A stretch of 64,000 nucleotides of DNA. Origin: Coturnix japonica (taxonomy: Eukaryota > Chordata > Aves > Galliformes > Phasianidae). Below are positions 13,215-25,991 of this stretch, piece after piece. The stretch covers positions 71,269,378 to 71,333,377 of the forward strand of contig NC_029518.1 of the NCBI RefSeq assembly GCF_001577835.2, read 5' to 3'. The translations under genes were made by a program, and so were the position numbers. The first letter of the stretch is position 1. Each line of letters begins with the position of its first letter. The notes beneath the pieces were generated by a model. It ran no database searches. It worked only from the letters and a program-made list of their open reading frames with translations, and was not told the origin of the DNA.

Positions 13215-14269
13215 GGCTGAAAGTTCACTAGTAAGCACACCAGACTAAAGAATCAAGATATTGGTTTGAGCAGAGTCCTGTAATGTAAAAGGCAGTGTAT
13301 TTTAACAGGAAAAGTGGTATAATAAGTGGAGGAGGTTGGTGTTTTGTTTCTCCACCTGAATGGTTGTAAGCCAACACTCTCCCATAAATATGAGGTGCTA
13401 TTGTGAGAACACAAATATATGAGTATATAAGCTACAGGTGTAGTATAGCACGTAGACAGATAAATTCTACTCCTGGTGCTTCTACTTGTTTGGTCTTGTC
13501 TTGGCAGCTCCCACAACAGCTGCAGAAGCTGCTTAAAAATATTAGCATGCAGAGCCAATGGAAAGTATTAATTCTTTGCTCCAAAAATGGACAGGAACAG
13601 TGACAGGAACACATCAACTCCCTCAGACTTTAACCAAGGAATGAAGTTGCTGGAAGTTGTGACAGAAATGAAAGGATGAAACTGTGTATTGGAGGGACCG
13701 TACTACCTTGTATTTGGAAATAAACAGTCTTTATCTACTTTTGGATTCAAACTTTGTTGTTCATTTTCCTTCCCGTTTTGTGAGTAGCAGTTATACCAGT
13801 TACTGTGTTCCATACTGAAATACGGTTGAGACTTTTCAAAATGCTTTGAATGGCAATAACCAACTCAATAACTTGACCTAAGTAAAAGAACATAGGTCAG
13901 GTAGAGAGTTCTGAATGCACTGCTCTGAATAGGATTTAGGGGTTATGGTGAGCAGATGATTCAACATGAAATTCCAAGCTTGTGCTGAAGCGGGAAGGAT
14001 TAAGGCACTATTTGGTTATGCAAGCAAAGAAATAGTGGCCTAGTTGTATGCAATTTTACTTTGGTACACCGTGTTGGTGAACACAGCCATCAGGATAACA
14101 GACTGAGATTTCACAGATGTAGTTTAGAAAAGGTTTGTCTCATCTGGAAATCGGTATGTGAGCTGACACGAGTGGAATTATCATCAAGCAGGAGGTGACT
14201 GCAAAGGGATCCTTTCACAGGTCTGCAGTCTGGTGAAATAAGTCCCATATTTGCTGCTCACGCTTTGCT

Positions 14270-14660
14270 TGCAGCATGTTGAGAAGTTAGAGGCTGGACA
14301 GAAGAGGACAGTGAAATGTTTTAAGAGGAAGAGAGTTGTAGTTACAGGCTCAGTCTGCTTAGTTTATTAAAAGGAAACTTGGAAGAGGCATGATTACAGT
14401 GTACTTTGAGGAGAGGAAGTAAAGGCCCTGAAGGTTCTTAATCCTGATAGACACAGGCATAAAAAGAAGGAATGGCTGCATGCTCAGGGTTGTTAGATTC
14501 AAATGAGAAATAAAGAACATTCATTACTAGTAATCAATGGGAAACAAATTGCCAGGGTTGGTAATGGATTCTTAATTTTTAGATAACTTCAGATTACTAT
14601 TGGATGAAAGACACACTATAGCAGAACCCAAGTTATTGGGCTTAATATAATCAATCACTC
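14270..14660 (+). mobile_element. Possible ancient CR1 LINE remnant
   Basis: Weak, ordered similarity to the 3' part of old amniote CR1 subfamilies: a CAGTCTGCTTAG-like piece, then GAAACTTGGAAGAGGCATGATTACAGTGTA, shortened here to GAGGCATGATTACAGTG, then a TAATGGATTC piece. It is much more diverged than the other copies. The limits are approximate, and chance resemblance is possible. Confidence 0.4.
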
Positions 14661-16575
14661 CTTATTTGCTGTTGTTAATAGGAATGTTGAATCTTTTCAG
14701 TCTCTGAGGTTCTGGAATGATATGCTATCTGCAGATTTTACTCTTGTTTCTTTTCGTACGAAATAGTAAATATAATGTGTTTTTGTTGATTTTTTGGAGG
14801 GGAAGGAAATGTGCTTAGGAAACTACAGTATAATAAATAAAGAACACATATGAAATACATTTTCAAATGTGGCTCTATTTCCCCTCAAGAGGCTTGAATC
14901 TAATATTTGTTCCATGCTGAGCATTTCCAGCAAAATTCATGCTAATAAATTCCATAGCTTTGGGTTCTTCCTCCACTGCCCTGACATACTCAAGAACATT
15001 ATATTAAAACAAAAAATACGAGTAATTCTCATAATGATTCTAGGCAAACAAACTACCTTAGAACCAGCAGAACTAACGCAGAAGCCTTCATATGTGTTTC
15101 TTTTTTGCTGTGCCTCATTCCTTCACTGCATCTACTCAGTGTCTTCCCTGCCATTACATCACCCCCCCCCCCCCCCCCCCCCCCGCATCCTAGCCTGGCT
15201 TTCCCTGTTATCTCTGTTTTACCTCTTCCCTTAGACAAAAAGCGGTGAAAGAATGACCAGAGAGACCTATTTTCTCATGTCCACAATACACTTATGCTTT
15301 AGTTGCAGCCCCTTCTCCATACATTTGTTGGCACTGCATGTGTATGATAGATTTGTTCCCAGTGAGTTGCTGACAATAACAGACTCACTCCATAGCCTTT
15401 CCCTCTGTGCAGGTTGTTGATTTAGATCTTTCTCATTTGCCCTGTCTCAGTCGTTTGTGAAATTTGTAGGAAATTATTTGTCACTGATATCTTACCTTTC
15501 TGCTAGACCAGGCTGTAGGCAGCACATGATAGATGGAGAGGCTGAGACAGTGAGATCGCATAGGCTGCACTCCCCTAGGAAACGACACTGAAAACACATA
15601 ATGTATGTGTTACAGAACGCACTGGCTTAACTTTTCTGGCCTGCAAATGTGTTTAAAACATGAATCTTCCATGGGAAATATATGAGTTTGTGAGAAGCAG
15701 AACAGAGTGTACTGAAGATGAGTTCAAGATGATAAACTAAGTGTCAGTACCTCAGAAAGTTTCTATCCTTCTTTCCACGGACAAGTACTTTTTAAATGTT
15801 GTTTTCATTTGAGTAATAGTGTATCACAAACACCATTAGATACTATAACATTTCATAGAAATAGAAGAACGGATTTCAGAAGCTCTGTCCTTACACCATT
15901 TGTAGTCCGAAAACTGTTAACATGTTTTCCTTCAAAAGGCTCAAAAATCTGAGCTAAGTATAGGGTCACATGAGATCTATTCTTTTTGTTAGTTAGGTGT
16001 TTTGTTTCATCTCCTGGGTGTTGTGCCTGCTTTCTTGTCACCGGTCAGACCTGTGAAAGTAATTGAACATGGGGCAAGTGACCCGATCAAGTCCTAAATC
16101 TGCAGTGTGGTAACTTTGTTATAAAAAAGAAGAGCTGGAGGCAACAAGAGCCTGTGGTTCCCTTTGTACCCTCATGTAAATCAGTGAGACAGCAAAACAG
16201 TTACAGCTGGGCTGGGTTACTAGTTGTTCTAACAATATGTAAAGTATCAAGCATGCAAACAGCAGCAGTGAAGTCAAATGCATGAAAGTGTGCAGTATGC
16301 GGTGCAAAGAACATATTTACATTATTAAAATGGCTTTGGCAGACAAACTTGTGCAGATTTCTCTGCAAAAGCGTTGTTAGAGACATTAAAGTGCAGATAA
16401 TGATCACCGATACAAAGTTCATTTTGAAAGAAGTATCAATTAAGCCCCACGTTCCTTAAGGTCCTTGGAGAAGAGAATAATGAAATTGAGCCTGCCTAGA
16501 AAATCCAGATATCTGGTGTAAATGTATCTTGGGTTTGAATTGTTAAGAGAGAGTTGCCACTGTGTACAACGGCTA
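14661..16575. other. Non-coding stretch
   Basis: AT-rich DNA with the poly-C run at 15.16 kb. Nothing else recognised. Confidence 0.55.
15162..15184. repeat. Poly-C run of 23
   Basis: Uninterrupted run of 23 cytosines in an AT-rich neighbourhood; a poly-G run on the minus strand, so quadruplex-prone there and i-motif-prone on the plus strand. Length is uncertain because such runs are hard to sequence. Confidence 0.97.
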
Positions 16576-17071
16576 CTCTGAATGTAATGCTTCATGTTTT
16601 ATCCTGTTGGCCCATGATATCAGAGGCAAATGTTGATGGTACAGCAGTGGAATCTGAACCTTCAGGACAGTATTTGGTTGTTTTGTTGCAGCAGAGTGGC
16701 AGTCTAACAACATGGCATCTGACATGGAAATGCAGATGAAACAAAGGTGTGTCACTGAATTCCCCCGTGTGGAAAAAATGGCATCCACTGACATTCACTG
16801 AAGCTTGATGAATGTTTATGGCGAACAAACAGTGGGTGTGAGCACAGTGAGGTAGTGGGTGGTGGGAACAGCAACAATGGGTCTCCTCTGCTGGTGTAGA
16901 TTTTGAGGAGTGTGGAATAGGCTTTTGTTCACTATTGGTGAATGCACAGCTAATGGTGGTGACTGTGTTGAAAAACAGTAATTTTAGCTGAGAATTTTTC
17001 CTATTGAATAGTGTTGCTGTCTTCTTTGTTATAGTTCCCTTGAAAATAAATAGGAGGCATTACTTTCAGAG
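16576..17071 (+). mobile_element. Galluhop-like mariner (non-autonomous, about 0.5 kb)
   Basis: Both terminal inverted repeats are visible: CTCTGAATGTAATGCTTC at the left end and GAGGCATTACTTTCAGAG at the right end. The left end is flanked by TA (16574-16575); the right flank is TG, a likely decayed TA. Inside, a short reading frame at 16712-16801 starts MASDMEMQMKQRCVTEF and stops after 29 codons, and resembles the start of the mariner transposase; further fragments of the same transposase follow out of frame. At about 496 bases it is far shorter than an autonomous mariner (roughly 1.3 kb), so it is a deletion derivative and inactive. Confidence 0.88.
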
Positions 17072-18149
17072 TGGCCTACATATAAATAAACCAACTCTCC
17101 AGTTTCCTACGTAGGATGAAATTGCATAAAGAACAATGTGGAACTAATTTGATAAATACATTTCATATTCATTTCCATATTTTAACATGACTATATATTT
17201 TAAAGAACTGTTGCTGTGGAATTTAAATTTTTCCTCCCCTTTATTTGATTTTTGACAGGCAATTTTTTTTTAAACTAGAATTGGTCTCTCTCTGCCTAGT
17301 GGTCATATTTTTCCTCTGTCAAACCGACTTTAAGTAGCTAGCAGACAAAAATAGTGCACATTAGTGATAATGGGCACTATTTCTACCAAAGCTGGCATGC
17401 TAGATGATGTTTTCCTAAGAAAATATCACTCTGAGGAGAAAAACTTTTTTTTTTTTTTTAATTATAAAAGTCCTTCCTGTATTGCACATCCTGAGGAATT
17501 ACTCCCTTTCTAATGTTTATCTGTTTCTCATTACATGATCAAAATAAGTTGTTTTGATTGTACTTCTAGTGGCTAAGTTTAGGGTCAAAATAAGGAATAA
17601 AGAACAAGTACAGAAAGATTTTACAGGGTTCTACCTCCTCTGTGCTGCTCTTATTTCTAGGTAGGCATGGGACAGAAATGCTGGGGAAAAAAAATCACCT
17701 GCCCCTGAGAAGAATCCTCTGCAAAGTCAGACTGAGTCCAAAGGGTGTGATCTGACATGCTTCCTGCTCTTCTGAGAATAAAAATGAAGATAAAACTATA
17801 CTGATACAGCCATAGAAGAATTGGTCCAAACTTAGTTATTGATTTGTTCCTCTGGGATCAAGGAGACCTGTAACATGTTAACATTACATGAACTGGAACA
17901 GCCCTATCAGGAGTCTATAACAGTGCTTAAAACCACTTCCTCTGAGGCAGAGTAGGACCTTAGGCCTGGATCTCCAACATCCTAGGAACAGCTCTGAATG
18001 ACTGATATGCTTCTTCCTGTTAGGCTGTTCAAGAAAAAGCAAGAAGTTGACACCAGATCCACTGGAGTATTTAAGCTTTTAGCTTTCACTGAGAAGCTAA
18101 GTAGGAGTTATAAGCTTGATGTCTTGTGAAGCTGCCTCTTAGTTTAGAG

Positions 18150-18765
18150 GCTGCCATTTGCAATGTCCTTAATGATCTGGAGAGACAAACTGAGATGAAT
18201 CTCATTAAGCTCAGCAAGGTGAAATGCGAAGTCACAGCCACTAATAACCCAGTGTCTCAATAGAAGCTTTGGCCATCTGGCTTGGAAAGGAACTCGACAG
18301 GGAAAGTCATGGGGGGTTCTGATGGACAACTGGTAGAACATAAGTGAGTAACACATACTTGCAGGAAGAATAGCTATCAGCTTCCTGGGTTGCCTTAGAA
18401 GGAGTGTTTCCAGTGGATCAAGGGAGGTGATTTTATTTCTCTCTTCAGCACAAGTGAGTCCCGGAGTACTGAGTCCAGGTCTGGGTTCCCCATTACATGA
18501 GAGGCATAAACATACAGGAGACAGTCCAGTGAAGATCCATGAAGACAATGAAGGATCAGGAGAATCTGACATATGAATGGGCTGAGAGAGCTGGGACTGT
18601 GCAGCCTGGAAAAAAAGAAGATTCCAGCAATGTGTGTAAATACCTGATAGAATGTGTAAAAATGATGGAGCCAGGCTCTGTCCACTCAGGCCCAGTGGCA
18701 AGACAGAAAGAAACAGATACAAACTGAAATGCAGAAAATTTCATTTAATTCCAGGAAAAAAAAAG
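18150..18765 (+). mobile_element. CR1 LINE fragment, older copy
   Basis: Diverged CR1 ORF2 end and start of the 3' region. Recognisable pieces are TTAGAAGGAGTGTTTCCAG, AGAGAGCTGGGACTGTGCAG and CAGTGGCAAGACAGAAAG, in the right order for the family. The reading frame is broken in several places, so this is an old copy. The minus-strand open frame over it (18144-18722) is antisense to the LINE and not a gene. Confidence 0.85.
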
Positions 18766-19911
18766 AAAAACCTTATTTTGCCATGAGTATGTTCAAATAC
18801 TTCTTAAGTTCAGAAAGAGCCTACCTTCAGATCCCTCACCATTTCCAGCTGCTGACCATAAATGAATACAAGCATTTACGAAACCAAATTATTACCAAAT
18901 AGTTTTCAAAGGATGAGAAAGCCTGCATATTTTGATGTGTCCTGTTCTCTCAGTGGGGCATGCGTAATACCCTCTCATGGAATAGTGTTGTTTATTTTCA
19001 CCTCTGCAGAGGCAGCCCTGAGGATGTTTTCAGTCATGATCTTCCACCCCATCTCCACTATGAGTTAATTTCATTTAGGGGGTTTCTGATAGGGTAGTCC
19101 CTCCAGTACCATGCAGGTAGAGGTACCTGTGGTTGAAATAATATGCAGCACACCACAAGCATGACCAGATAGTGGGGAAAGCCAGCAGAACCTTTTGGAT
19201 CATTCTGAATGTGTGCCAACATAAATACTGGGTTTACTCGTTGTATTGTACAGTGAGATGCTCCCCAGAAGCCAAGACACTGTTGTAAAATTTCATTTAA
19301 TCACGACCATCATGTGTCGGGTTCCTTTGAAACATTCTGGTTTCCACAGGCGAATTGGTAATCTCTATTTCTTGACTTTTGCCTTGTAGGCTAGAAACTC
19401 ACTTCCGTAAAAAATAGTTATGGACAAAATTTTCAAGCATCTTCTTATTCCATCTCCAGGGCTTCTCAAACAAACAAAACCAGACATCACAAAACTCATG
19501 AAAGTTATCAGAGAAGGAACTCCATGTCTTCTTTAAGAGTGACCAATCAGAATTTTCCTTCTGTGGCAGATTCCAACTAGCTTATATATTTATTCTTTTT
19601 TCCTTACTTTCCAAGTGGTAAAATGCAAGTTTTCTGCAGTTCCTTGCTATATCTGTCATATCAGTGCCCCCCTTCTTCTCAGGCTCTTTTGTTTTTGATG
19701 AACTGTTTTTGTGAAAAAGAAAGTGTGAGCTAGAGCTCAATGAATAATGAAGAGAACTAAATTGCATATATTTTATTTAAACTTTGGTGAAAATTTTTCT
19801 TTCCATAAATTATGAAAATAAAAATGAATTATGTAAGGGGAAAATGTCATTAAAGGCATTGAGTGACTTAGTTGAGGAATATATTCAACAATCCTTAGGA
19901 AAAGCAAACAG

Positions 19912-19930
19912 AAAAAAAAAAAAAAAAAAA
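19912..19930. repeat. Poly-A run of 19
   Basis: Nineteen A in AT-rich DNA. No retroposon body recognised to its left. Confidence 0.95.
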
Positions 19931-20045
19931 GAAAGCAAACACCGCATATACTAGGTTTCCAACTTGACATTCTGAGCTTTCCTCATACTAGTCAAATCTT
20001 CAGATGTCAAATTTGAGACTGTAGTTTCAAAGTAGCCCAACAGAC

Positions 20046-20068
20046 AAAACAAACAAACAAACAAAAAA
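20046..20068. repeat. (AAAC)n microsatellite
   Basis: Short CAAA tetranucleotide array of about five units. Confidence 0.85.
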
Positions 20069-21184
20069 ACAGGTTTATAACAATTATTACAGGTGATAAT
20101 CCTCGGAAAATAAGGCTCCTTGAAGTTGATAGTTTCTTTTATTTGCATCTTGCATATTTGCATTATACTGAGTCATTATACTTACCTCTGTCCCCTGTAT
20201 ACTTATGATATGATCTGGGAAATCTTAAATTTTGCTGCAGCCTTTGGAAAAATCTCCTAGTCAAAAATCCTAAAAAAAAATTATAATTCTTCTTAGTTTA
20301 TTGTTGTGTGCTCTTGACAGACTGAGGACAGAATTCCTGAAGATAGGCAGAGTAGGAGCATTCATTTAACTGTACTTGAAAATTCTGTGTTTTGAAGTCC
20401 TGATGTCTTCAGGAAGTCCCTTTATGTCAGTTTTTTATCTGTAAAATATGCTCAGCAGCCCTTCCTTTCTGCACTCCTTTTCTCTGTTAAAACTTGAGGA
20501 CAAAGAGTATCTCTTTTCTGTTTATTTGTCTATCACTTAGTGCAATGAAGCCTCTGGGTGCTGTCATAAGACATTTTAACAAGGTGTTACTAGACCAAAC
20601 TCCTAGAAAATGCAAGGAAAATTAGTGTTATTCATCACAACCCTGGCAATATTAGAAACTAAAATGACACAGTCTGGAATTGGAGGGTGGCCTTTGAATA
20701 AACACTTGAGATCTGATGACTGACTTCAAGAGATGATTTAGTACAGAACGTGCAACAGACAATGCAGTAGAGCTGTCTGTATGATGTATTTTGATATGAA
20801 ACTAGTTAAACCTGTGATATTTATTTCTCATTTTGCTGGATGATGCATGAAGACAGGATTTAGCATGTGTATGTCTGCTTGTCTCTCCTAGCTTTCTTTT
20901 GATCTTCTGCAAAGGATCCTCTTAAAAACTGGGCAGAGATACTAGCAGTGGGTTGAATGTAGTTAAGGTTGCAGAGTCAACAAAACATGTTGACCAAACA
21001 CAGGTGCAACAAGCTTTTTCAGCAAGTAATTTAGGCATTTTCAGACCAAGTATTTAGTAGCACTGCTGATCAGCGAGCATTCCTACTTCATTCACCCAGA
21101 CGATTCTTGGGAACGAGATGTGGTTCTATATTTATGTTTCCCACAGTATTCTCCTGCAGAAGCTGACAATATGTGGTTTGGACA

Positions 21185-22072
21185 GGTGCACCCTTGGCTG
21201 GGTAAGGAACTGTCTTGAGGGCCGGGCCCAGAGAGTGGAGTTAAATCCAATTGGCAACTAGTCACGAGTGGCATTCCCCAGGGGTCAGTGCTGGGACCTG
21301 TCCTCTTCAGTATCTTTATTGATGACCTGGATGAGGGCACTGAGTGCACCTTCTGTAAGTTCAGAGATGACGCTATGTTGGCTGGAAGTGTCAATCTGCC
21401 TGGGGGTAGTAAGGTCCTGCAGAGGGATCTGGGCAGGCTGGATAGCTGGACTGGAGTCAGTGGGATGAGGTTCAGTAAGACCAAATGCTGGGTCCTGCAC
21501 TGTGGCCTCAACTCCGGGCAATGCTACAGGCTTGGGGCAGAGTGGCTGGAAGACCGTGTAGAGGAAATCGACCTGGGAGTATTGATTGATACTTGGCTGA
21601 ACGTGAGCCAGCAGGGTGCCCAGGTGGCCAAGAAGGCCAATGGCAGCCTGGCTTGCATCAGAAACAACATTGCCAGCAGGAACAGGGAAGTGTTTCCTGT
21701 ACTTCCAGTACAGTGTGTCCCCCTGTACTCAGCACTGGTGAGGCTGCACCTTGAGTACTGTGTCCAATTTTGGGCCCCTCACTGTAAGAAAGACATTGAG
21801 GCCCTGGAACGTGTTCAAAGAAGGGCAACAAAGCTGGTGAGGGGTCTGGAGCACGAGCCACATGAGGAGAGGCTGAAGGAGGTGGGAATGTTCAGCCTGG
21901 AGAAGAGGAGGATCAGGGGAGACCTATAACTATAAGGGAGGTTGTAGTGAGCTGGGGTTCAGCCTCTTCTCTCATGTAACTTATGACAGGACTAGAAGGA
22001 ATGGTTTAAAGCTGTGCCAGGGGAGGTGCAGGCTGGACATTAGAAAATACCTTGGCGATTCTATGGTTCTAT
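21185..22072 (+). mobile_element. CR1 LINE, 5'-truncated, with open reverse-transcriptase frame
   Basis: CR1 non-LTR retrotransposon 3' portion. The frame stays open from about 21250 to 21929 and encodes the C-terminal part of ORF2: it contains [15 protein letters not shown] (family usual [10 protein letters not shown]), the palm-domain catalytic box as FRDD where the family has FADD, then [10 protein letters not shown] and [10 protein letters not shown] near the end. The aspartate pair is kept but the preceding alanine is arginine. After the frame ends, the 3' UTR is shortened by an internal deletion, and the element ends with the CR1 tail repeat GATTCTATGGTTCTAT. The N-terminal endonuclease and early RT motifs are absent, so it cannot move by itself. 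Confidence 0.95.
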
Positions 22073-23443
22073 ATGGGCAAAGCCTCATGACCATCCATGT
22101 TTCTGGCTCCCAAATCACTTCTCTCTTTGTTTACTCATACACTTAGCTAGCTTTCAAACTCAAAATCTTGACTGAGTGTCTAAAATCACCTTCCTAGCAT
22201 CAGAGTGCTCTTTAGGGCACCAAGCAGCTGGGTCTATAATTAGAGCAAGGAGATCCCAAATTTGGTGAGTTAGAAGAAAGACTTGTCTATTCCTTAGGAT
22301 AGAGACATAATATCTCATTACTTCAAATGCCTTATTTTCTATCTCCTTCTTATATTTTCTTTTCAGTTTCTCTTTTTTGAAGCATAACAGGGTCTTGGTA
22401 ACCCTTTGGAGGCCCTAGTGCAGCAAACATCACCTCTGTTGGCTGAAATCTAATCCTCATTGCAAATCTCCTTTTCAAATCTACTTTTAAAGAGAGAGGC
22501 AGGTCCACAGGAGGAAAGTTAGAATCTTCACAGCAGGCAGACTTACGTTGTGAAGTAATTAGAATAGTACAAGTTTCTTAGCAGCTTTTTTGTTTTAATT
22601 GATGTTTAAAGCAATTACAACACTGCTTTGCTGTAGCCCTATAGACTGTGCTAGCATGATGTAATGTATGTTCCTCCAATAGGCAAGTTGCTGTAGCTAA
22701 TTTTCTCTGGTGTTTTGCTTTGGCACCAACAGCATCCCTCATTAGTTTCTTTATTAGTACATTTAAATACCTTCTTAGCACCATTAAGTTGGAAATGGCT
22801 TTATTTTTCGTTCAGCAGTATTTGTATTCAACATATTTTCTCAGCGCTCCCTACAAGATTCCTTACAACAGATGTTATGACGCACTTGGAGGAACGTGAA
22901 CCAAATTGTAGGTAATGGTCCGTGCTTATTTGTTTTGTGTAAGCTGTGGTTTCTATAGCTACTGTACATCTGCTTCATGCCATTTGCTGATCATTTTCTC
23001 TAGCTGTCTCAGTCTAGATATTTAAAGCATGCTGCACTGATAATGCTCAGCACAGCAATCTGATAACAGCTTGACATGTGAACCAAGTCACAAATTTGGA
23101 AACATGTTTGAAAACAGCTGTTAAGTCTGCACAGTAATTGTCTATTTGCTACTGGCAAAATTGCCATCTCACCCCAAATCAAAACGTACAGAGGCTTTAT
23201 CTCACCAAAGGACTTGAAAATACGACAAACACTGGGTGCCATTATGCACGGTCTCAAGCTGGTGCCTCAATTGGCCTCTCTGTGTGGGAAGTCAAAGACA
23301 GAGCTAGTGGATCTCTTTGTAGTCTGGTCATTTAACAAAACAAGAAAACATCAGTGGTTGAGAGATACAGTTCTGCTGGGGTCAGTGGAACTATCTGAGA
23401 CATGCAACAAAAATAAATGTGACTGCTTGTTTTTCTACTGAAC

Positions 23444-23459
23444 TTTTTTTTTTTTTTTT
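23444..23459. repeat. Poly-T run of 16
   Basis: Simple homopolymer tract. Confidence 0.9.
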
Positions 23460-24209
23460 CTGACATAGAGTAATAGCATCTTAGTATTTCAAAATTTGCT
23501 TAATTGAAGAAAATCCTTTTCTGTACTAACAGTTCTGCTCTCTCTCTGCCGCTGAAGATATTACTATTTGGTTTGAACTTGGCTTTTTTGCCAAGTTTTT
23601 TCGCTTCTGCCTGGCTACTCTTCTTTTGTTAAACACCCAAATAAGCTCCTCCACTGAGGGAAAGGCTGCAAAGCTGAGCTGCAGTTTGAGACAGCTGAGA
23701 ACCCACCTGGCAGACAGTTTCTGTGTGCTGTTGAGCAGAGAAGCATGAATCTGTTGGTTTTGGGTAGTGCTAAATGCTATTTTACCTACCCAGATGTATC
23801 TTTGTAGCTTTTATTCATTCTTAGCAATTTTTTTCCTATGAATTTTAAGGCATTTCTGGTCTTTATGGCAATATAATAAAACTTTAATCAGTTACAGTCT
23901 GCAAAAGTTTCCTTATACGAGTTTAATAGGCTCATTTATTTAAAATATGGTGAGAAGGTACCCAGCACATTAATTACCTTCAGTAACTGTCATGTAATAA
24001 CTGCCTAGGTTTTATTAGTTCATAATACTGGCCTTTCTATCATAATCTGACATTATCGATTTCCTACCTAAAATGAATAAAAACAAATGCTTCTTTCCTC
24101 TCCATTCTCTCATTCTAGAGTTTCAGGTACTCTCCACATTTTCTTTCAGCTCCATCAGTGCATGTGAAAAATGTAGTTTGTAAGGAAACAAAATTGCCTG
24201 ATGCATATC

Positions 24210-24247
24210 ACATAATCTTAGAATGGTTTGGACTGAAAGGGGCCTTT
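24210..24247 (-). mobile_element. CR1 LINE terminal tail (short)
   Basis: About 38 bases matching the CR1 terminus on the minus strand (GGCCCCTTTCAGTCCAAACC followed by ATTCTAAGATTATG). Too short to date. Confidence 0.65.
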
Positions 24248-25963
24248 TTACTCTAGGTAATCTTGGAGTAGTAAATTAGATCCAGAGTGAAAGCAGAAAT
24301 CAGGTTTTTCTTTGTGAGATGTTGTAGCTCCAAGTTAAAAGGACAATTAGATCCAGAGGAAAAGAGATAAAAAGAGAAAAAAGATTAGGCTCTTTACCTA
24401 GATGTCACTTGTAGAAGGGTTTGCTGGGTCTATACGTGCACATTTTAGTCATGAAATGATTTTGAGCTAAGAAGAACCTAAGCAAGAAAAGCCCAGCCAT
24501 ATTTCCACCCAAGTCAGAGTCATCCAGACTTCTCTACCTATGCAACACATCTTTGCTGCAGCAAAAAACACAGCTGTTTTTTCTATTTTGCTGAGAAGAG
24601 GTTTTATGTTTTTGTGCAGGCAAAGTTTCCCTGACTCTTCTTCAGCAGCTCATGCCATTGATGTGGCATTAAAGCATGCAACAGCTCTGCTTGTTGTGCT
24701 GATGGCAGGTGCCTCACGAACTCAGATTCTCCCAGGAGTAAGCAGGACACAGGGCGCTGCAGTGAGAAGATGAAGAGTCAAAATGGTTCTTGAGGGGTCC
24801 AACAAGGAGCTCCCACTGCAACAGCTGGGTAAGAAACCTTTCTTCTTCTCAGATGCTGGGCACAAAGATAAGTGGAGCCAAGCTGGTGGTGGTTCTGCTG
24901 TGGGGCTGGAAAGCAGATGTGCAGAAGGGTGAAGGTAATGCCTTAACTTAAAGGAGTCATTGTGTGCTCTGAATGTGGCCCAGACCAATAATTGTCCTGC
25001 TTGCTGTTGTGAGACCAAGTATGCTAAATGTGTCTCAGTTACGCTTGTCAGATGGTGTGTGGTTCGATATGGTAGATCATAGAAGGGGGTGGATGGTGCC
25101 AATAAAATAGTATTTGCTGCATGAGGTAGCAACATTGACTTGGACGTATGGATCAGATTTAATACTCAGTCTTTCATTTTACTCCTCCCATGGCAGTATT
25201 GCTTCTAACCATAATTTATTGTTGCTTTGGCCACTATGAAAAGGTGTTAAATGAGGCAGTTTTTTCTTAGTTGCACAAAAAATATCTGACTCTCATAGAT
25301 ATGAATGAATTGAATGTGGGTCTTTTAAATCATAATACAGGAAATAAGAGTCTTATATGTATGTATATATATAAGCAAACATAATTAAAATATTTGAAGC
25401 AGAATTTTTACTTTCTGCACATCACTGATGGGTACAAAAGATCTACTGAGAGGTACCTGCTTGCTGAAATTCATCACTGAAAAAGCACACCAATCTATTT
25501 GCTTTTTAGTGTCTAGTTTTTATAACAACTTAGAGAATATATAATTACAGTTTTATAGAGAAACTCTAGAATTAATGTATTGAGAAAAAAGACTATATAT
25601 TACAATTATATAAAGCTCTTTCTCCAGTACAGAGCTGACTGTCACACTTTCCCTGCAGCCAGAGTGACAATGATCCAAAGCATGAATAAACCTAAATGTG
25701 TTTGCTTCAAGCAAAGTGTTATGACCCGGTTTAGCTATATCCTGGAGACTAGTTTGACTGGCAAGCATGGTCAGAGTTTTTAGGGCTGGTGCCTCAATGC
25801 TGAAGGCCATCCATGATATCTGATGCTGTATTCACTTGGTCAGGGCTAATAAATTCTCCAATGGATGATTACTTTCAAACAATATAGCCACTGAATGTAA
25901 ATCATTGATAGGCTTTACCTTACATCATTGAAGACAGTTTTTGCATTGCACTGAAAAATTAAT

Positions 25964-25991
25964 AAAAAACAAAACAAAACAAAACAAAAAA
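25964..25991. repeat. (AAAAC)n microsatellite
   Basis: Short array of CAAAA units in AT-rich DNA. Confidence 0.85.

Larger units (their letters stand above)
8031..14269. other. Non-coding stretch
   Basis: No gene recognised. It holds the unidentified open stretch at 11.7-12.3 kb and the TG/TA satellite at 13.1 kb. A possible transcript end (TTGGAAATAAACAG near 13715) is followed by T-rich DNA, but no matching exon could be identified. The 144-codon frame at 8262-8696 is hydrophobic, AT-driven and unconvincing. Confidence 0.5.
17072..21184. other. Non-coding apart from one CR1 copy
   Basis: Outside the CR1 at 18150-18765 this holds A-rich tracts near 19.92 and 20.05 kb. Nothing else recognised. 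Confidence 0.55.

Noticed and set aside
13034-13240. Frame encoding an Ile/Tyr/His/Thr-periodic peptide
   Set aside because: Produced by the TG/TA satellite.
13700-13760. AATAAA with a following T-rich stretch, possible end of an lncRNA or LTR
   Set aside because: No exon structure, splice site or matching repeat could be tied to it.
18144-18722. 192-codon minus-strand frame
   Set aside because: It is antisense to a CR1 LINE copy; such antisense frames are common and have no family match.
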